The translations under genes and the position numbers were made by a program. The notes under the pieces are model-generated. The model did not search any database and was not told the DNA's origin. It was given only the letters and a program-made list of their open reading frames with translations. Below, one piece after another: positions 6,736 through 13,737 of a DNA stretch of 17,424 nucleotides (its first letter is position 1; every line of letters starts with the position of its first letter). Source of the stretch: RUG14223 sp051881075 (GTDB lineage: Bacteria > Bacillota > Clostridia > Oscillospirales > Acutalibacteraceae); NCBI GenBank assembly GCA_051881075.1, contig JBJEPE010000032.1, positions 1 through 17,424 on the forward strand, given 5' to 3'.

Positions 6736-8520
6736 TTACATTGATGGGGATATTGAGTACTTCTGATAATAACTATCGTAGTAATCGTTGAATTTATTAT
6801 TTCCGTACTTAACGTCGTTCAAGTATTTATGAGTATCAAAGCTGTTATGAACTATCTCGATTATAGCAACGGCTATATTAGAGCAATGGTCAGAGATACG
6901 CTCATAATTTGTGAGTATATCAGAGAGTACAAAGCCTATCTCAATAGTACAGTCGCCATGCTGTAATCTCTTTATATGATTACTCTTTATCTGCGCAATA
7001 AGTGCGTCTATAACCTGTTCAAGCGGCTCTACCTTAAAGGCAAGATCCACGTCATCCTCAATAAATGACGTAATGGTAAGTGAAAGTATCTCGTCAACTG
7101 CAGAAACCAAAACTCTCTGCTCACTTTCTGCCATAACAGTAAATTTAATCTTTTTATCGTGGACTTCTTTAGCAGCCTTAAGTAAGTTAAGTGCGTGATC
7201 GCCCAAACGCTCGAAATCACCTATTACATGAAGCATCTTCGATATTGAGCGTGAGTCTTTTTGTGACAAGGACTCTGCAGAAAGCTTAACTAAAAATGTA
7301 CTTATTCTATCCTCATAATTGTCAAGTACATCCTCTATCTCATATATCTTTTCCGCTTCTTTTTCGTCATAGTTTTCAAAAAGCTTCATTGCTCTGATAA
7401 CATTATCCCTAGCAAGTTCTGCCATCTTAATTGTAAAGTTACCACACTCTGAAATAGCAAAGGACGGTGATGCAAGAATACGCTCATCAAGATAAGGTAA
7501 TGCTTCTTTTGTCTTTTCTTTATCATCGTTACCGTTTGCAACAATTTGATTTTTAGACTCTTTTACAAGCTTCTCAGTAAGCTTAATAGTAAAGTTTGTT
7601 ATCGGTACAAACAACAATGTAGAAATAATATTAAATACCGTGTGAATAATAGCTATAGTTACCGGTGTAACCGCCTCTGAAACGAACGCAAAGCCGAGCG
7701 TAGCATTGAGTATTTCAAACAATGACAGGAACACTACCGTACTGACTATCTTTATACCTAAATGAACTACGGCCACACGCTTAGCGTTGATGTTAGCGCC
7801 TATACATGAAATAAGTGCCGTTGCACAGGTACCTATATTCTGTCCCATTACTATCGGTATAGCCATACCAAAGGATATTTTACCTGTAAGCGAAAGCGCC
7901 TGTAATATACCTATAGAAGCCGCAGAGCTTTGAATTATAGCTGTAAATACAGTACCTATAACTACGCCGATAATCGGATTGTTAAACTTAGTAAGTATAG
8001 TCTGGAACGACTCGTCGCCAGCAAGAGGACTTACTGCTCCTGACATCATCTCCATACCGTACATAAGTACCGCAAATCCTACAAATATTGTACCTATGCT
8101 CTTACGCTTATCGTTCTTAGAAACCATAAGCATTATTATGCCTATAAGTGCAAGTATCGGAGAGAAATTTTCCGGTTTAAGCATTTTTATCCAGAATACA
8201 TCACTGCTTATACTGCTTAAGCTGAGTATCCACGCAGTAAGCGTAGTACCGATATTTGAACCGTAAATCACAAACAAAGTCTGTGAAAACTTCATAATTC
8301 CTGAGTTTACAAGTCCGACCAACATAACCGTAGTAGCAGATGATGATTGCATCGCTATGGTTATTACCGCACCTAATGTAATGCTTAAAAACGGATTTGC
8401 CGTAACCTTTTTAAGCAAGCTTTCCAGCCTGCCGCCTGCCATTTTTTCAAGATTTGCGGACATTACGTTCATACCGAACAGAAAAAACGCAAGTCCACCG
8501 ATAAGTTCAAGTACGTTCAT
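6736..8520 (-). CDS. Na+/phosphate cotransporter with C-terminal PhoU domain
   Basis: 594 residues. The N-terminal half holds two inverted Na_Pi_cotrans (PF02690) repeats with the signature QSSSATT (58-64) and QSSAAS (197-202), plus GSNIGTTLTA and GQNIGTCATA loops, and about eight or nine membrane segments up to residue 315. After a charged linker (about 325-350) comes a PhoU-like helical domain (about 355-565) with the metal-binding motifs FERLGDH and YERISDH, one in each half. This is the usual NptA/YjbB-type fusion; it moves phosphate with sodium across the cytoplasmic membrane, and the PhoU part may gate transport. ATG 8520 follows AAAGGA at 10 nt. It stands alone, and PhoP-box-like repeats upstream suggest phosphate control. 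Confidence 0.93.
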   Translation of the reverse strand: MNVLELIGGLAFFLFGMNVMSANLEKMAGGRLESLLKKVTANPFLSITLGAVITIAMQSSSATTVMLVGLVNSGIMKFSQTLFVIYGSNIGTTLTAWILSLSSISSDVFWIKMLKPENFSPILALIGIIMLMVSKNDKRKSIGTIFVGFAVLMYGMEMMSGAVSPLAGDESFQTILTKFNNPIIGVVIGTVFTAIIQSSAASIGILQALSLTGKISFGMAIPIVMGQNIGTCATALISCIGANINAKRVAVVHLGIKIVSTVVFLSLFEILNATLGFAFVSEAVTPVTIAIIHTVFNIISTLLFVPITNFTIKLTEKLVKESKNQIVANGNDDKEKTKEALPYLDERILASPSFAISECGNFTIKMAELARDNVIRAMKLFENYDEKEAEKIYEIEDVLDNYEDRISTFLVKLSAESLSQKDSRSISKMLHVIGDFERLGDHALNLLKAAKEVHDKKIKFTVMAESEQRVLVSAVDEILSLTITSFIEDDVDLAFKVEPLEQVIDALIAQIKSNHIKRLQHGDCTIEIGFVLSDILTNYERISDHCSNIAVAIIEIVHNSFDTHKYLNDVKYGNNKFNDYYDSYYQKYSISPSM

Positions 8521-8563
8521 ATTTTTAATTTCCTTTGTAGATTTTATTTGACCCTTTTTAAGT

Positions 8564-8618
8564 AATTTACAAAATGTATGTTAAATCTATAGTCACAGTA
8601 ATGTTAAATCTATGTAAA
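8564..8618 (-). promoter_or_regulatory. PhoP-box-like array upstream of the phosphate cotransporter
   Basis: Read on the minus strand, hexamers occur with 5-6-nt spacers: TTTACA (8618-8613), TTAACA (8607-8602), GTGACT (8596-8591), TTAACA (8584-8579) and a weak TTTGTA (8573-8568). The 11-12-bp period and TTAACA-type core match the direct-repeat PhoP box known from Bacillus subtilis. A TAAATT (8569-8564) in the -10 position would place the first four hexamers at about -22 to -61, the usual position for PhoP activation. A 13-base direct repeat ATGTTAAATCTAT (plus strand 8578-8590, 8601-8613) is part of it. Confidence 0.55.
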
Positions 8619-8670
8619 GAAAATTTAAAATAATTGTACATTACTATCCTTACAAGATTTTATTTAATTA

Positions 8671-8699
8671 TTGCTAAAGTTTTTTTGATATGATATAAT
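8671..8699 (+). promoter_or_regulatory. promoter for the serine dehydratase operon
   Basis: TTGCTA (8671-8676) and TATAAT (8694-8699) are 17 nt apart, with TG one base before the -10 box. The start site would be near 8706, leaving a leader of about 70 nt that shows no obvious riboswitch or attenuator. Confidence 0.7.
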
Positions 8700-8776
8700 A
8701 AATATGTACAGCTTAATTTAAGTCTGTGCATATAAATATGAGGGAAAATTATAATAAATAAGGAAAAGTGAGAGTT

Positions 8777-9439
8777 ATGAATATATTCGGTATTATTGGG
8801 CCGGTTATGGTAGGCCCATCAAGCTCACATACGGCAGGTGCCGTAAAAATCGGTTATATATCAAGAAAATTACTCGGCGAAAAGGTTATGAAGGCAAACA
8901 TACTTCTGCACGGTTCATTTTATGAAACAGGCTCGGGCCACGGCACGGACAAGGCATTGCTTGCAGGTATATTGGGTATGAAGAGCGACGACACACGAAT
9001 ACCGCAAAGCCACGAGATAGCACGTACATCTCATCTTGAGTATTCATTCGGTAAGACGGTTATACGCAACGCACACCCAAACTCGGTAAAGCTTGAGCTT
9101 ACCGGAGAATCAGGCAAGCAGATAGAGGTAGTCGCGGCATCCGTAGGCGGCGGAGAAATAAGAGTATGTGAGATAAACGGGCTTGAGGCTAATTTCTCCG
9201 GAGAACACCCTACTCTGGTAGTACATAACCTTGATCAACCGGGACATATAATGGACGTTGTATATACTTTAAGCAGAAAACAGATAAATATAGGTACAAT
9301 GCAGTTGTACAGAAACCGCAGGGGCGGCGATGCCATAATGGTTATAGAGTGTGACGAAGAGGTGTCTAAGAATACTATAGAACAAATCAAACTGCTTGAG
9401 GGTACTGAAAATGTAACCTATTTGAGTATGGAGGGTTAA
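8777..9439 (+). CDS. sdaAB: L-serine ammonia-lyase, iron-sulfur type, beta subunit
   Basis: 220 residues from ATG 8777, chosen over the GTG at 8768 because AAGGAA (8760-8765) sits 11 nt away from the ATG but only 2 nt from the GTG, and because the family begins MN-F-IIGPVMVGPSSSHT. GPSSSHTAG (13-21) is the conserved N-terminal motif. A C-terminal ACT domain (about 148-217) begins at PTLVVHNLDQPGHI. With the alpha subunit it forms the oxygen-sensitive [4Fe-4S] enzyme that converts L-serine to pyruvate and ammonia in the cytoplasm. The split two-subunit form is typical of Firmicutes. The alpha gene starts 2 nt after this stop. Confidence 0.96.
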   Translation: MNIFGIIGPVMVGPSSSHTAGAVKIGYISRKLLGEKVMKANILLHGSFYETGSGHGTDKALLAGILGMKSDDTRIPQSHEIARTSHLEYSFGKTVIRNAHPNSVKLELTGESGKQIEVVAASVGGGEIRVCEINGLEANFSGEHPTLVVHNLDQPGHIMDVVYTLSRKQINIGTMQLYRNRRGGDAIMVIECDEEVSKNTIEQIKLLEGTENVTYLSMEG

Positions 9440-9441
9440 AA

Positions 9442-10314
9442 ATGGCTTTTAAATCTTTACAGGAAATAGTAGACAGAGCCAACGAAACCAAAATGGAGCT
9501 TTGGCGTGTGATCTTAAATGACGATGTGGAGGAACGCATGGTAACAGAGGAAGAATCCTTTGAAAAAATGCGTGCAATGTACAAAGCTATGAAGGCTGCC
9601 GCAGGCGGGTATGATGCTGACCTTATGTCTACAAGCGGACTTGTGGGCGGTGACGGTTTCCTTATGGAAGAGGCTATCTACAGCGGAAAAATGCTTTGCG
9701 GTGAATTTGTAAACCATGTAATGACTGCCGCAATTAAAATGGGTGAATGTAACTCCTGCATGAAGCGTATAGTTGCCGCACCTACGGCCGGGTCGTGCGG
9801 TGTTATCCCCTCTGTTTTAATTACATATGAGAACTTCAAGCACGTTGACGAGGACGAAATAATAAAAGCACTATACGTTGCCGGTGGTATAGGAGAAGTA
9901 ATTGACCTACGTGCATCTATATCGGGTGCAGAGGGTGGCTGTCAGGCTGAGATAGGCACCGCAAGCGCAATGGCGGCAGGAGCAATGGCATATTTACAGG
10001 GAGCCGATAACCGTGCGGTAATGCACGCCTGTGCAATAGCACTTAAAAATTTACTCGGACTTGTATGCGATCCGGTCGCAGGCTTGGTTGAAGTGCCGTG
10101 TGTAAAGCGCAATGTTATAGGTGCCGTTAATGCTTTGGCGGCAGCAGATATGGCCATAGCCGGTATTCGCAGTAAAATCCCGCCTGATGAAGTAATAGAC
10201 GCTATGGGAAGCGTTGGCGACCAAATGAACTCTGCTCTTAAAGAAACAGGCAAGGGCGGACTGGCCGCCACACCTACAGGCAAAGAAATAACATACAGAC
10301 TAAGGCATTCTTAA
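9442..10314 (+). CDS. sdaAA: L-serine ammonia-lyase, iron-sulfur type, alpha subunit
   Basis: 290 residues, the usual length. It carries the catalytic and cluster-binding half of the enzyme. Likely [4Fe-4S] ligands are Cys167 (GGCQAEIGTA), Cys209 (CDPVAGLVEVPC) and Cys220: their 42- and 11-residue spacings equal those of Cys343, Cys385 and Cys396 in the Legionella single-chain enzyme. Other conserved stretches are STSGLVGGDG (63-72) and AAPTAGSCGVIPS (112-124). GGAGGG (9430-9435) lies inside the end of the beta gene, 6 nt before the ATG, so the two subunits are translated in step. Role: serine catabolism to pyruvate and ammonia in an anaerobe. Confidence 0.96.
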   Translation: MAFKSLQEIVDRANETKMELWRVILNDDVEERMVTEEESFEKMRAMYKAMKAAAGGYDADLMSTSGLVGGDGFLMEEAIYSGKMLCGEFVNHVMTAAIKMGECNSCMKRIVAAPTAGSCGVIPSVLITYENFKHVDEDEIIKALYVAGGIGEVIDLRASISGAEGGCQAEIGTASAMAAGAMAYLQGADNRAVMHACAIALKNLLGLVCDPVAGLVEVPCVKRNVIGAVNALAAADMAIAGIRSKIPPDEVIDAMGSVGDQMNSALKETGKGGLAATPTGKEITYRLRHS

Positions 10315-10329
10315 TTTAGAGGTAAACAG

Positions 10330-11334
10330 ATGATAACAATAAACAGTGCCATTTTGCACATATTAGATTTTAATTCCGGGCTTGCGGTTTATTCCAGGCA
10401 GCCACTCGATATGAGCGATGCAGTAAATCAAACATATATCGACAGGCATATTGAAAAGGTACTAAGCGATGAACGCCTAAAGTGCGGTGAGTTGCTTTCA
10501 AACAGTACATTTAAAGAAAACCTTGAAAAATATAAGAAAAATGAAATAGACCTTGTAAGTATCTCTTCAGACATTGCAAAAACTATGTTTGATGCTATAT
10601 CCGTGTCTGATAAGCTTACATCCGTTGATGTTGTAGTGTGTGACTTTAACGCAGATGAACAGCATATGCTTGCAATATTAATGTACCCTAACAAGACGTA
10701 TTATACACATCAGATTGTACAGCTTGATATCGGTTTTAAAAATGAACTTATACAGCATTGCGCTATACTGCCCTCTCTTTCACAGAAGCTCGACGAATTT
10801 GCATTTATTGATATTGACAGCGGAAAGGTAAAATTTTTTGATAAAAAACGTAACATAGACGGTCATAATTCCTTTATTTTTAAGGATCATGTACTTAAAT
10901 GCACAAGTGAAATATCAGCCAAAGAAACAATTAAGATAGTTACCAAAATAGCTGATAAAATAGCCGAAGATAACGGAGAAAACAGTGCCGTAGCGGTTTC
11001 AAGGGTAAAAAGCTTTATAGCCGAAACAGCCGAAGTATCAGAGAATATAAAGCCTGCAGAGCTTATACAGGAGGTATTTGCGGAATCACCAATTATGCAG
11101 ACCGAATTTGAAAAGGAAATTAAAGAGGTCGGTATTCCGGAACAAATCAAGATAGAAAAAAGCGTTGCTATCAAAAGCACACGAAATCATAAAATCAAAA
11201 CTGATACAGGAATTGAAATAATATTTCCGTCAGATTATTTAGATAATAATGAATATATTAATATTATTAATAATCCCGACGGTACTATATCTATAGAATT
11301 AAATAAAATAGGAAAAATAATGAATAAAATTTAG
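10330..11334 (+). CDS. nucleoid-associated protein, NdpA/YejK family
   Basis: 334 residues matching the 37-kDa nucleoid-associated protein family (PF04245) in length and pattern. The N-terminal MITINSAILHILDFNSGLAVYSRQPLD opening, the VDVVVCDFN strand (about 99-107), the MLAILMYPNKTYYTH strand pair and the C-terminal IKTDTGIEIIFPSDYL domain near 295-310 are family-like. There is no membrane segment. Family knowledge: E. coli YejK binds the nucleoid and topoisomerase IV. Firmicute members are hardly studied. The ATG follows AGAGGT at 6 nt and lies 15 nt after sdaAA, so it is probably cotranscribed with the serine dehydratase, and the strong terminator after it closes the operon. The functional link to serine breakdown is unclear. 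Confidence 0.85.
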   Translation: MITINSAILHILDFNSGLAVYSRQPLDMSDAVNQTYIDRHIEKVLSDERLKCGELLSNSTFKENLEKYKKNEIDLVSISSDIAKTMFDAISVSDKLTSVDVVVCDFNADEQHMLAILMYPNKTYYTHQIVQLDIGFKNELIQHCAILPSLSQKLDEFAFIDIDSGKVKFFDKKRNIDGHNSFIFKDHVLKCTSEISAKETIKIVTKIADKIAEDNGENSAVAVSRVKSFIAETAEVSENIKPAELIQEVFAESPIMQTEFEKEIKEVGIPEQIKIEKSVAIKSTRNHKIKTDTGIEIIFPSDYLDNNEYINIINNPDGTISIELNKIGKIMNKI

Positions 11335-11407
11335 TAATACATAAAATTTTAACTATAATCTATTTATAGACAATTTACCGAGTGATAAACAGAACAGTAA
11401 TTAAAAA

Positions 11408-11457
11408 AACGGATATAAGCGAATCACAAAAGATTTGCTTATATCCGTTAATTTTTT
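11408..11457. terminator. bidirectional rho-independent terminator
   Basis: An 18-bp stem (11408-11425 with 11432-11449, one G-T wobble) around the loop ACAAAA is flanked by a run of seven A on the left (11403-11409, partly in the stem) and six T on the right (11452-11457). It sits between the convergent ndpA-like gene and the ECF S-component gene and can end transcription from both sides. Confidence 0.93.
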
Positions 11458-11508
11458 CTAAAATACAAATGTTAGTAAACACAATCAGACTAAAAAATAG
11501 AAAGATAA

Positions 11509-12030
11509 TTAATTGAAAAATTTATTTATATCAATCAATTTGCTGAGAGGGGTATAAATGAGAATTGAAACAATAATTCCGGCAATACCCTGCATTATAT
11601 TTCCGGGAATGCTTGTAGCAGCGGAAATACCGTTGCCTAAAAATATGTAAGCATACACGAAGTAGCAAAGCACCATTATGCTTTCCCCCACTGCGCCTGA
11701 TATAGCGCAGTTTACGGCATCAAACCGCATATGCTTTTTAATCACTCTGAACAAAAGTGCCGCAACAAGTGCAGTAGCTCCCTTGGCAATAAATGTACAC
11801 GGTGCATAGTACGCATAGCCCGTAAGAATATCAGCAAGTGCTGAGCCTAATCCTGACGCAGCGGCCGCATAAGCCGGACTTAACATCCACGCCGAAAGAA
11901 GCACGACGCCGTCACCCAAATTAACATATCCGTTCATCGGCGAGGGTATTTGTATTATCATAGTAGCTACACAGGCAAGCGCCGCCATAAATGCGGAAAA
12001 TATCAAAACTCTAAGTTTTTTATTAGACAA
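11509..12030 (-). CDS. ECF transporter S component, probably vitamin B6-related
   Basis: 173 residues, about five or six membrane segments, of the ECF substrate-binding (S) type. Landmarks are the N-terminal KKLRVLIFSAFMAALACVATM helix, GYVNLGDGVVLLSAWMLSP (about 34-52), GSALADILTGYAYYAPCTFIAKG (about 62-84) and a closing helix ending in PLSKLID. S components bind a vitamin and dock onto the shared EcfA-A'-T energiser encoded elsewhere. Predicted pyridoxine transporters (PdxU-type) belong to the same broad group, and this gene lies directly after pdxST, so a B6 vitamer is the best guess; hydroxymethylpyrimidine or another vitamin remains possible. The start is TTG at 12030 with AAAGGA about 10 nt upstream; a stop lies in frame just before it, which rules out an earlier start. 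Confidence 0.85.
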   Translation of the reverse strand: MSNKKLRVLIFSAFMAALACVATMIIQIPSPMNGYVNLGDGVVLLSAWMLSPAYAAAASGLGSALADILTGYAYYAPCTFIAKGATALVAALLFRVIKKHMRFDAVNCAISGAVGESIMVLCYFVYAYIFLGNGISAATSIPGNIMQGIAGIIVSILIYTPLSKLIDINKFFN

Positions 12031-12113
12031 GAAACATCAATCCTTTTAAATTTTTAATGACAAAATTTTATCCACGACTTTTATAAGCAAAATATCATTG
12101 GTACTGATTTGTA

Positions 12114-12129
12114 GCATAACAAATTATGC
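12114..12129. repeat. small perfect palindrome between pdxT and the ECF gene
   Basis: GCATAA-CAAA-TTATGC, six-base arms with a four-base loop, in the 162-nt gap between pdxT and the ECF S-component. No T run follows on the minus strand, so it is not a terminator. It might be a protein-binding site or a weak RNA hairpin; no clear promoter for the ECF gene is visible beside it. Confidence 0.35.
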
Positions 12130-12192
12130 AATTTAAGTTTTTTATAATAGCAAAAGCATACCAAACTTTAGTGACGTCTCTTCTCTAAGCCG

Positions 12193-12765
12193 TCAATTTG
12201 CCTTTAAAATCATGTCTATAAAGTACCGATGTACAAATAAGTCATCGTTAAGCTCAGGATGAAACGAGGTTACAAGTTGATTTTTTTGGCGTGCCGCAAC
12301 GATATGTCCGTTGACTGTTGCAAGCACCTCAGCATCGCCGTAAACATCTTCAATGTAAGGCGCGCGGATAAATGTCATAGGAATTTTTCCTATACCCTTA
12401 AATTCCGCTTCGGTGAAGAAGCTTCCAAGCTGACGTCCGTAAGCATTACGAATCGCCGTTATATCCATTGTTCCAAAATGGATTCGGTCATCGTTTTCTA
12501 TCCTTTTTGCCAATAAGAGCAGACCTGCACAGGTACCAAATACAGGTAATCCTTCCTCAATACGCTTCTTCAACGGCTCAAAAAGCCCCAATTCCCGCAT
12601 AAGCTTACCTTGTACAGTACTTTCGCCACCGGGAATGATAAGCCCGTCAAAGGTCTGTTCCAAATCCCGTTTCTGACGAATCTCAAAAGAAGAAATACCT
12701 AGCTTCGACAGCATCTGCTCATGCTCTATAAAAGCCCCTTGCAGAGCAAGTACAGCAATCTTCAT
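12193..12765 (-). CDS. pdxT: pyridoxal 5'-phosphate synthase glutaminase subunit
   Basis: 190 residues, the normal length. A class I glutamine amidotransferase with catalytic Cys79 in GTCAGLLLLA, His169 and Glu171 in SFHPEL, and the oxyanion region PGGEST (45-50). It releases ammonia from glutamine and channels it to PdxS in the 12+12 PLP synthase complex. It starts 3 nt after the pdxS stop, with its ribosome site (AAAGGAAAG) inside the end of pdxS, so translation is coupled. Pairing with PdxS on the same strand confirms the assignment. Confidence 0.97.
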   Translation of the reverse strand: MKIAVLALQGAFIEHEQMLSKLGISSFEIRQKRDLEQTFDGLIIPGGESTVQGKLMRELGLFEPLKKRIEEGLPVFGTCAGLLLLAKRIENDDRIHFGTMDITAIRNAYGRQLGSFFTEAEFKGIGKIPMTFIRAPYIEDVYGDAEVLATVNGHIVAARQKNQLVTSFHPELNDDLFVHRYFIDMILKAN

Positions 12766-12768
12766 AGC

Positions 12769-13644
12769 TTACTTTCCTCTTTCTGCCATCAGCAACTCAA
12801 TTTCCTGCTCGTTGATGCCTACCATTGCCTCGCCTAAATCCTCCGACAGTTCGGCAAGCATTTTTGCATCGGTATAATTGGTAACAGCCTTTACGATTGC
12901 CGCCGCTCTCTTTTCGGGATTACCTGACTTAAATATGCCCGAACCGACAAAAACACCCTCTGCACCAAGTTGCATCATCAAAGCCGCATCAGCCGGGGTA
13001 GCTACACCGCCTGCGGCAAAGTTTACAACAGGAAGCTTTTTATGCTCGTGAACATATAATACAAGCTCATAAGGCACCTGAAGCTCCTTTGCTTTATCAA
13101 AGAGTTCATCCTCAGCCATAGAGCCTATTCTGCGGATTTCAGACTGCATCATTCTCATGTGGCGAACAGCCTGCACAACATCGCCTGTACCGGGCTCACC
13201 CTTAGTTCTTATCATAGCGGCACCCTCGTTTATGCGGCGCAATGCTTCTCCTATATCCTTTGCACCGCAGACAAACGGAACATCAAACTTGGTTTTGTCA
13301 ATATGATACTTGTCATCCGCAGGTGAAAGTACTTCACTCTCATCAATATAGTCTATCTCAATAGCTTGAAGAATCTGTGCCTCAGCAAAATGACCGATAC
13401 GGCATTTTGCCATAACCGGAATAGAAACAGCCTCTTGTATGCCCTTAATCATCTTAGGGTCGCTCATACGGGAAACACCGCCGGCCGCACGGATATCCGC
13501 AGGAATACGCTCCAGTGCCATTACAGCGCAAGCACCTGCCGCCTCTGCAATTTTTGCCTGCTCAGGTGTGGTAACATCCATAATGACACCGCCCTTGAGC
13601 ATTTGAGCAAGATTTTTATTTAATTCATAACGATTTTCTGACAT
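12769..13644 (-). CDS. pdxS: pyridoxal 5'-phosphate synthase subunit PdxS
   Basis: 291 residues from ATG 13644, which has AAGGAGG (13660-13654) 9 nt upstream; a longer reading frame to 13671 would start before that site. A TIM barrel with the expected catalytic residues: Asp23 (GGVIMDV), Lys80 (PVMAKCRIGH) and Lys148 (IRTKGEPGTG), matching Asp24, Lys81 and Lys149 of the Bacillus enzyme. It condenses ribose 5-phosphate, glyceraldehyde 3-phosphate and ammonia into PLP in the cytoplasm. First gene of a leftward pdxS-pdxT-(ECF S component) group, divergent from a MocR-type regulator. Confidence 0.98.
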   Translation of the reverse strand: MSENRYELNKNLAQMLKGGVIMDVTTPEQAKIAEAAGACAVMALERIPADIRAAGGVSRMSDPKMIKGIQEAVSIPVMAKCRIGHFAEAQILQAIEIDYIDESEVLSPADDKYHIDKTKFDVPFVCGAKDIGEALRRINEGAAMIRTKGEPGTGDVVQAVRHMRMMQSEIRRIGSMAEDELFDKAKELQVPYELVLYVHEHKKLPVVNFAAGGVATPADAALMMQLGAEGVFVGSGIFKSGNPEKRAAAIVKAVTNYTDAKMLAELSEDLGEAMVGINEQEIELLMAERGK

Positions 13645-13658
13645 TTTATTTTTCCTCC

Positions 13659-13687
13659 TTGTATTAAACATGAAAATAGTATATAAT
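13659..13687 (+). promoter_or_regulatory. promoter for the MocR/PdxR-type regulator
   Basis: TTGTAT (13659-13664) and TATAAT (13682-13687) are 17 nt apart, with a start expected near 13694. On the opposite strand TATACT (13683-13678) could be the pdxS -10 box; no good -35 box lies at the matching distance, which would suit a promoter that needs an activator. Confidence 0.55.
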
Positions 13688-13710
13688 AAATTTGGTTGTA
13701 TAAAAATAGT
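13670..13710. promoter_or_regulatory. 30-bp-spaced direct repeats, candidate PdxR sites
   Basis: ATGAAAATAGT (13670-13680) and ATAAAAATAGT (13700-13710) are direct copies with one difference, exactly 30 bp apart, three helical turns. They cover the -10 and -35 positions of the possible pdxS promoter and the start region of the regulator's own promoter. MocR/PdxR proteins are known to bind directly repeated sites between divergent pdxR and pdxST genes. Confidence 0.5.
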
Positions 13711-13737
13711 CAGAAAAGGAGAATTTTATATTATCAG

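Noticed and set aside
8578..8613. 13-base direct repeat ATGTTAAATCTAT as the start of a CRISPR-like or iteron array
   Set aside because: Only two copies 23 bp apart, and they are explained better as part of the 11-bp-period PhoP-box-like array.
8700..8776. Riboswitch or T-box in the serine dehydratase leader
   Set aside because: The leader is only about 70 nt, AT-rich, with no T-box motif, no stable hairpin and no terminator.
9942..10283. Leftward 113-residue open frame opposite sdaAA
   Set aside because: Low-complexity Ala/Pro/Ser composition, the usual antisense shadow of a conserved coding region.
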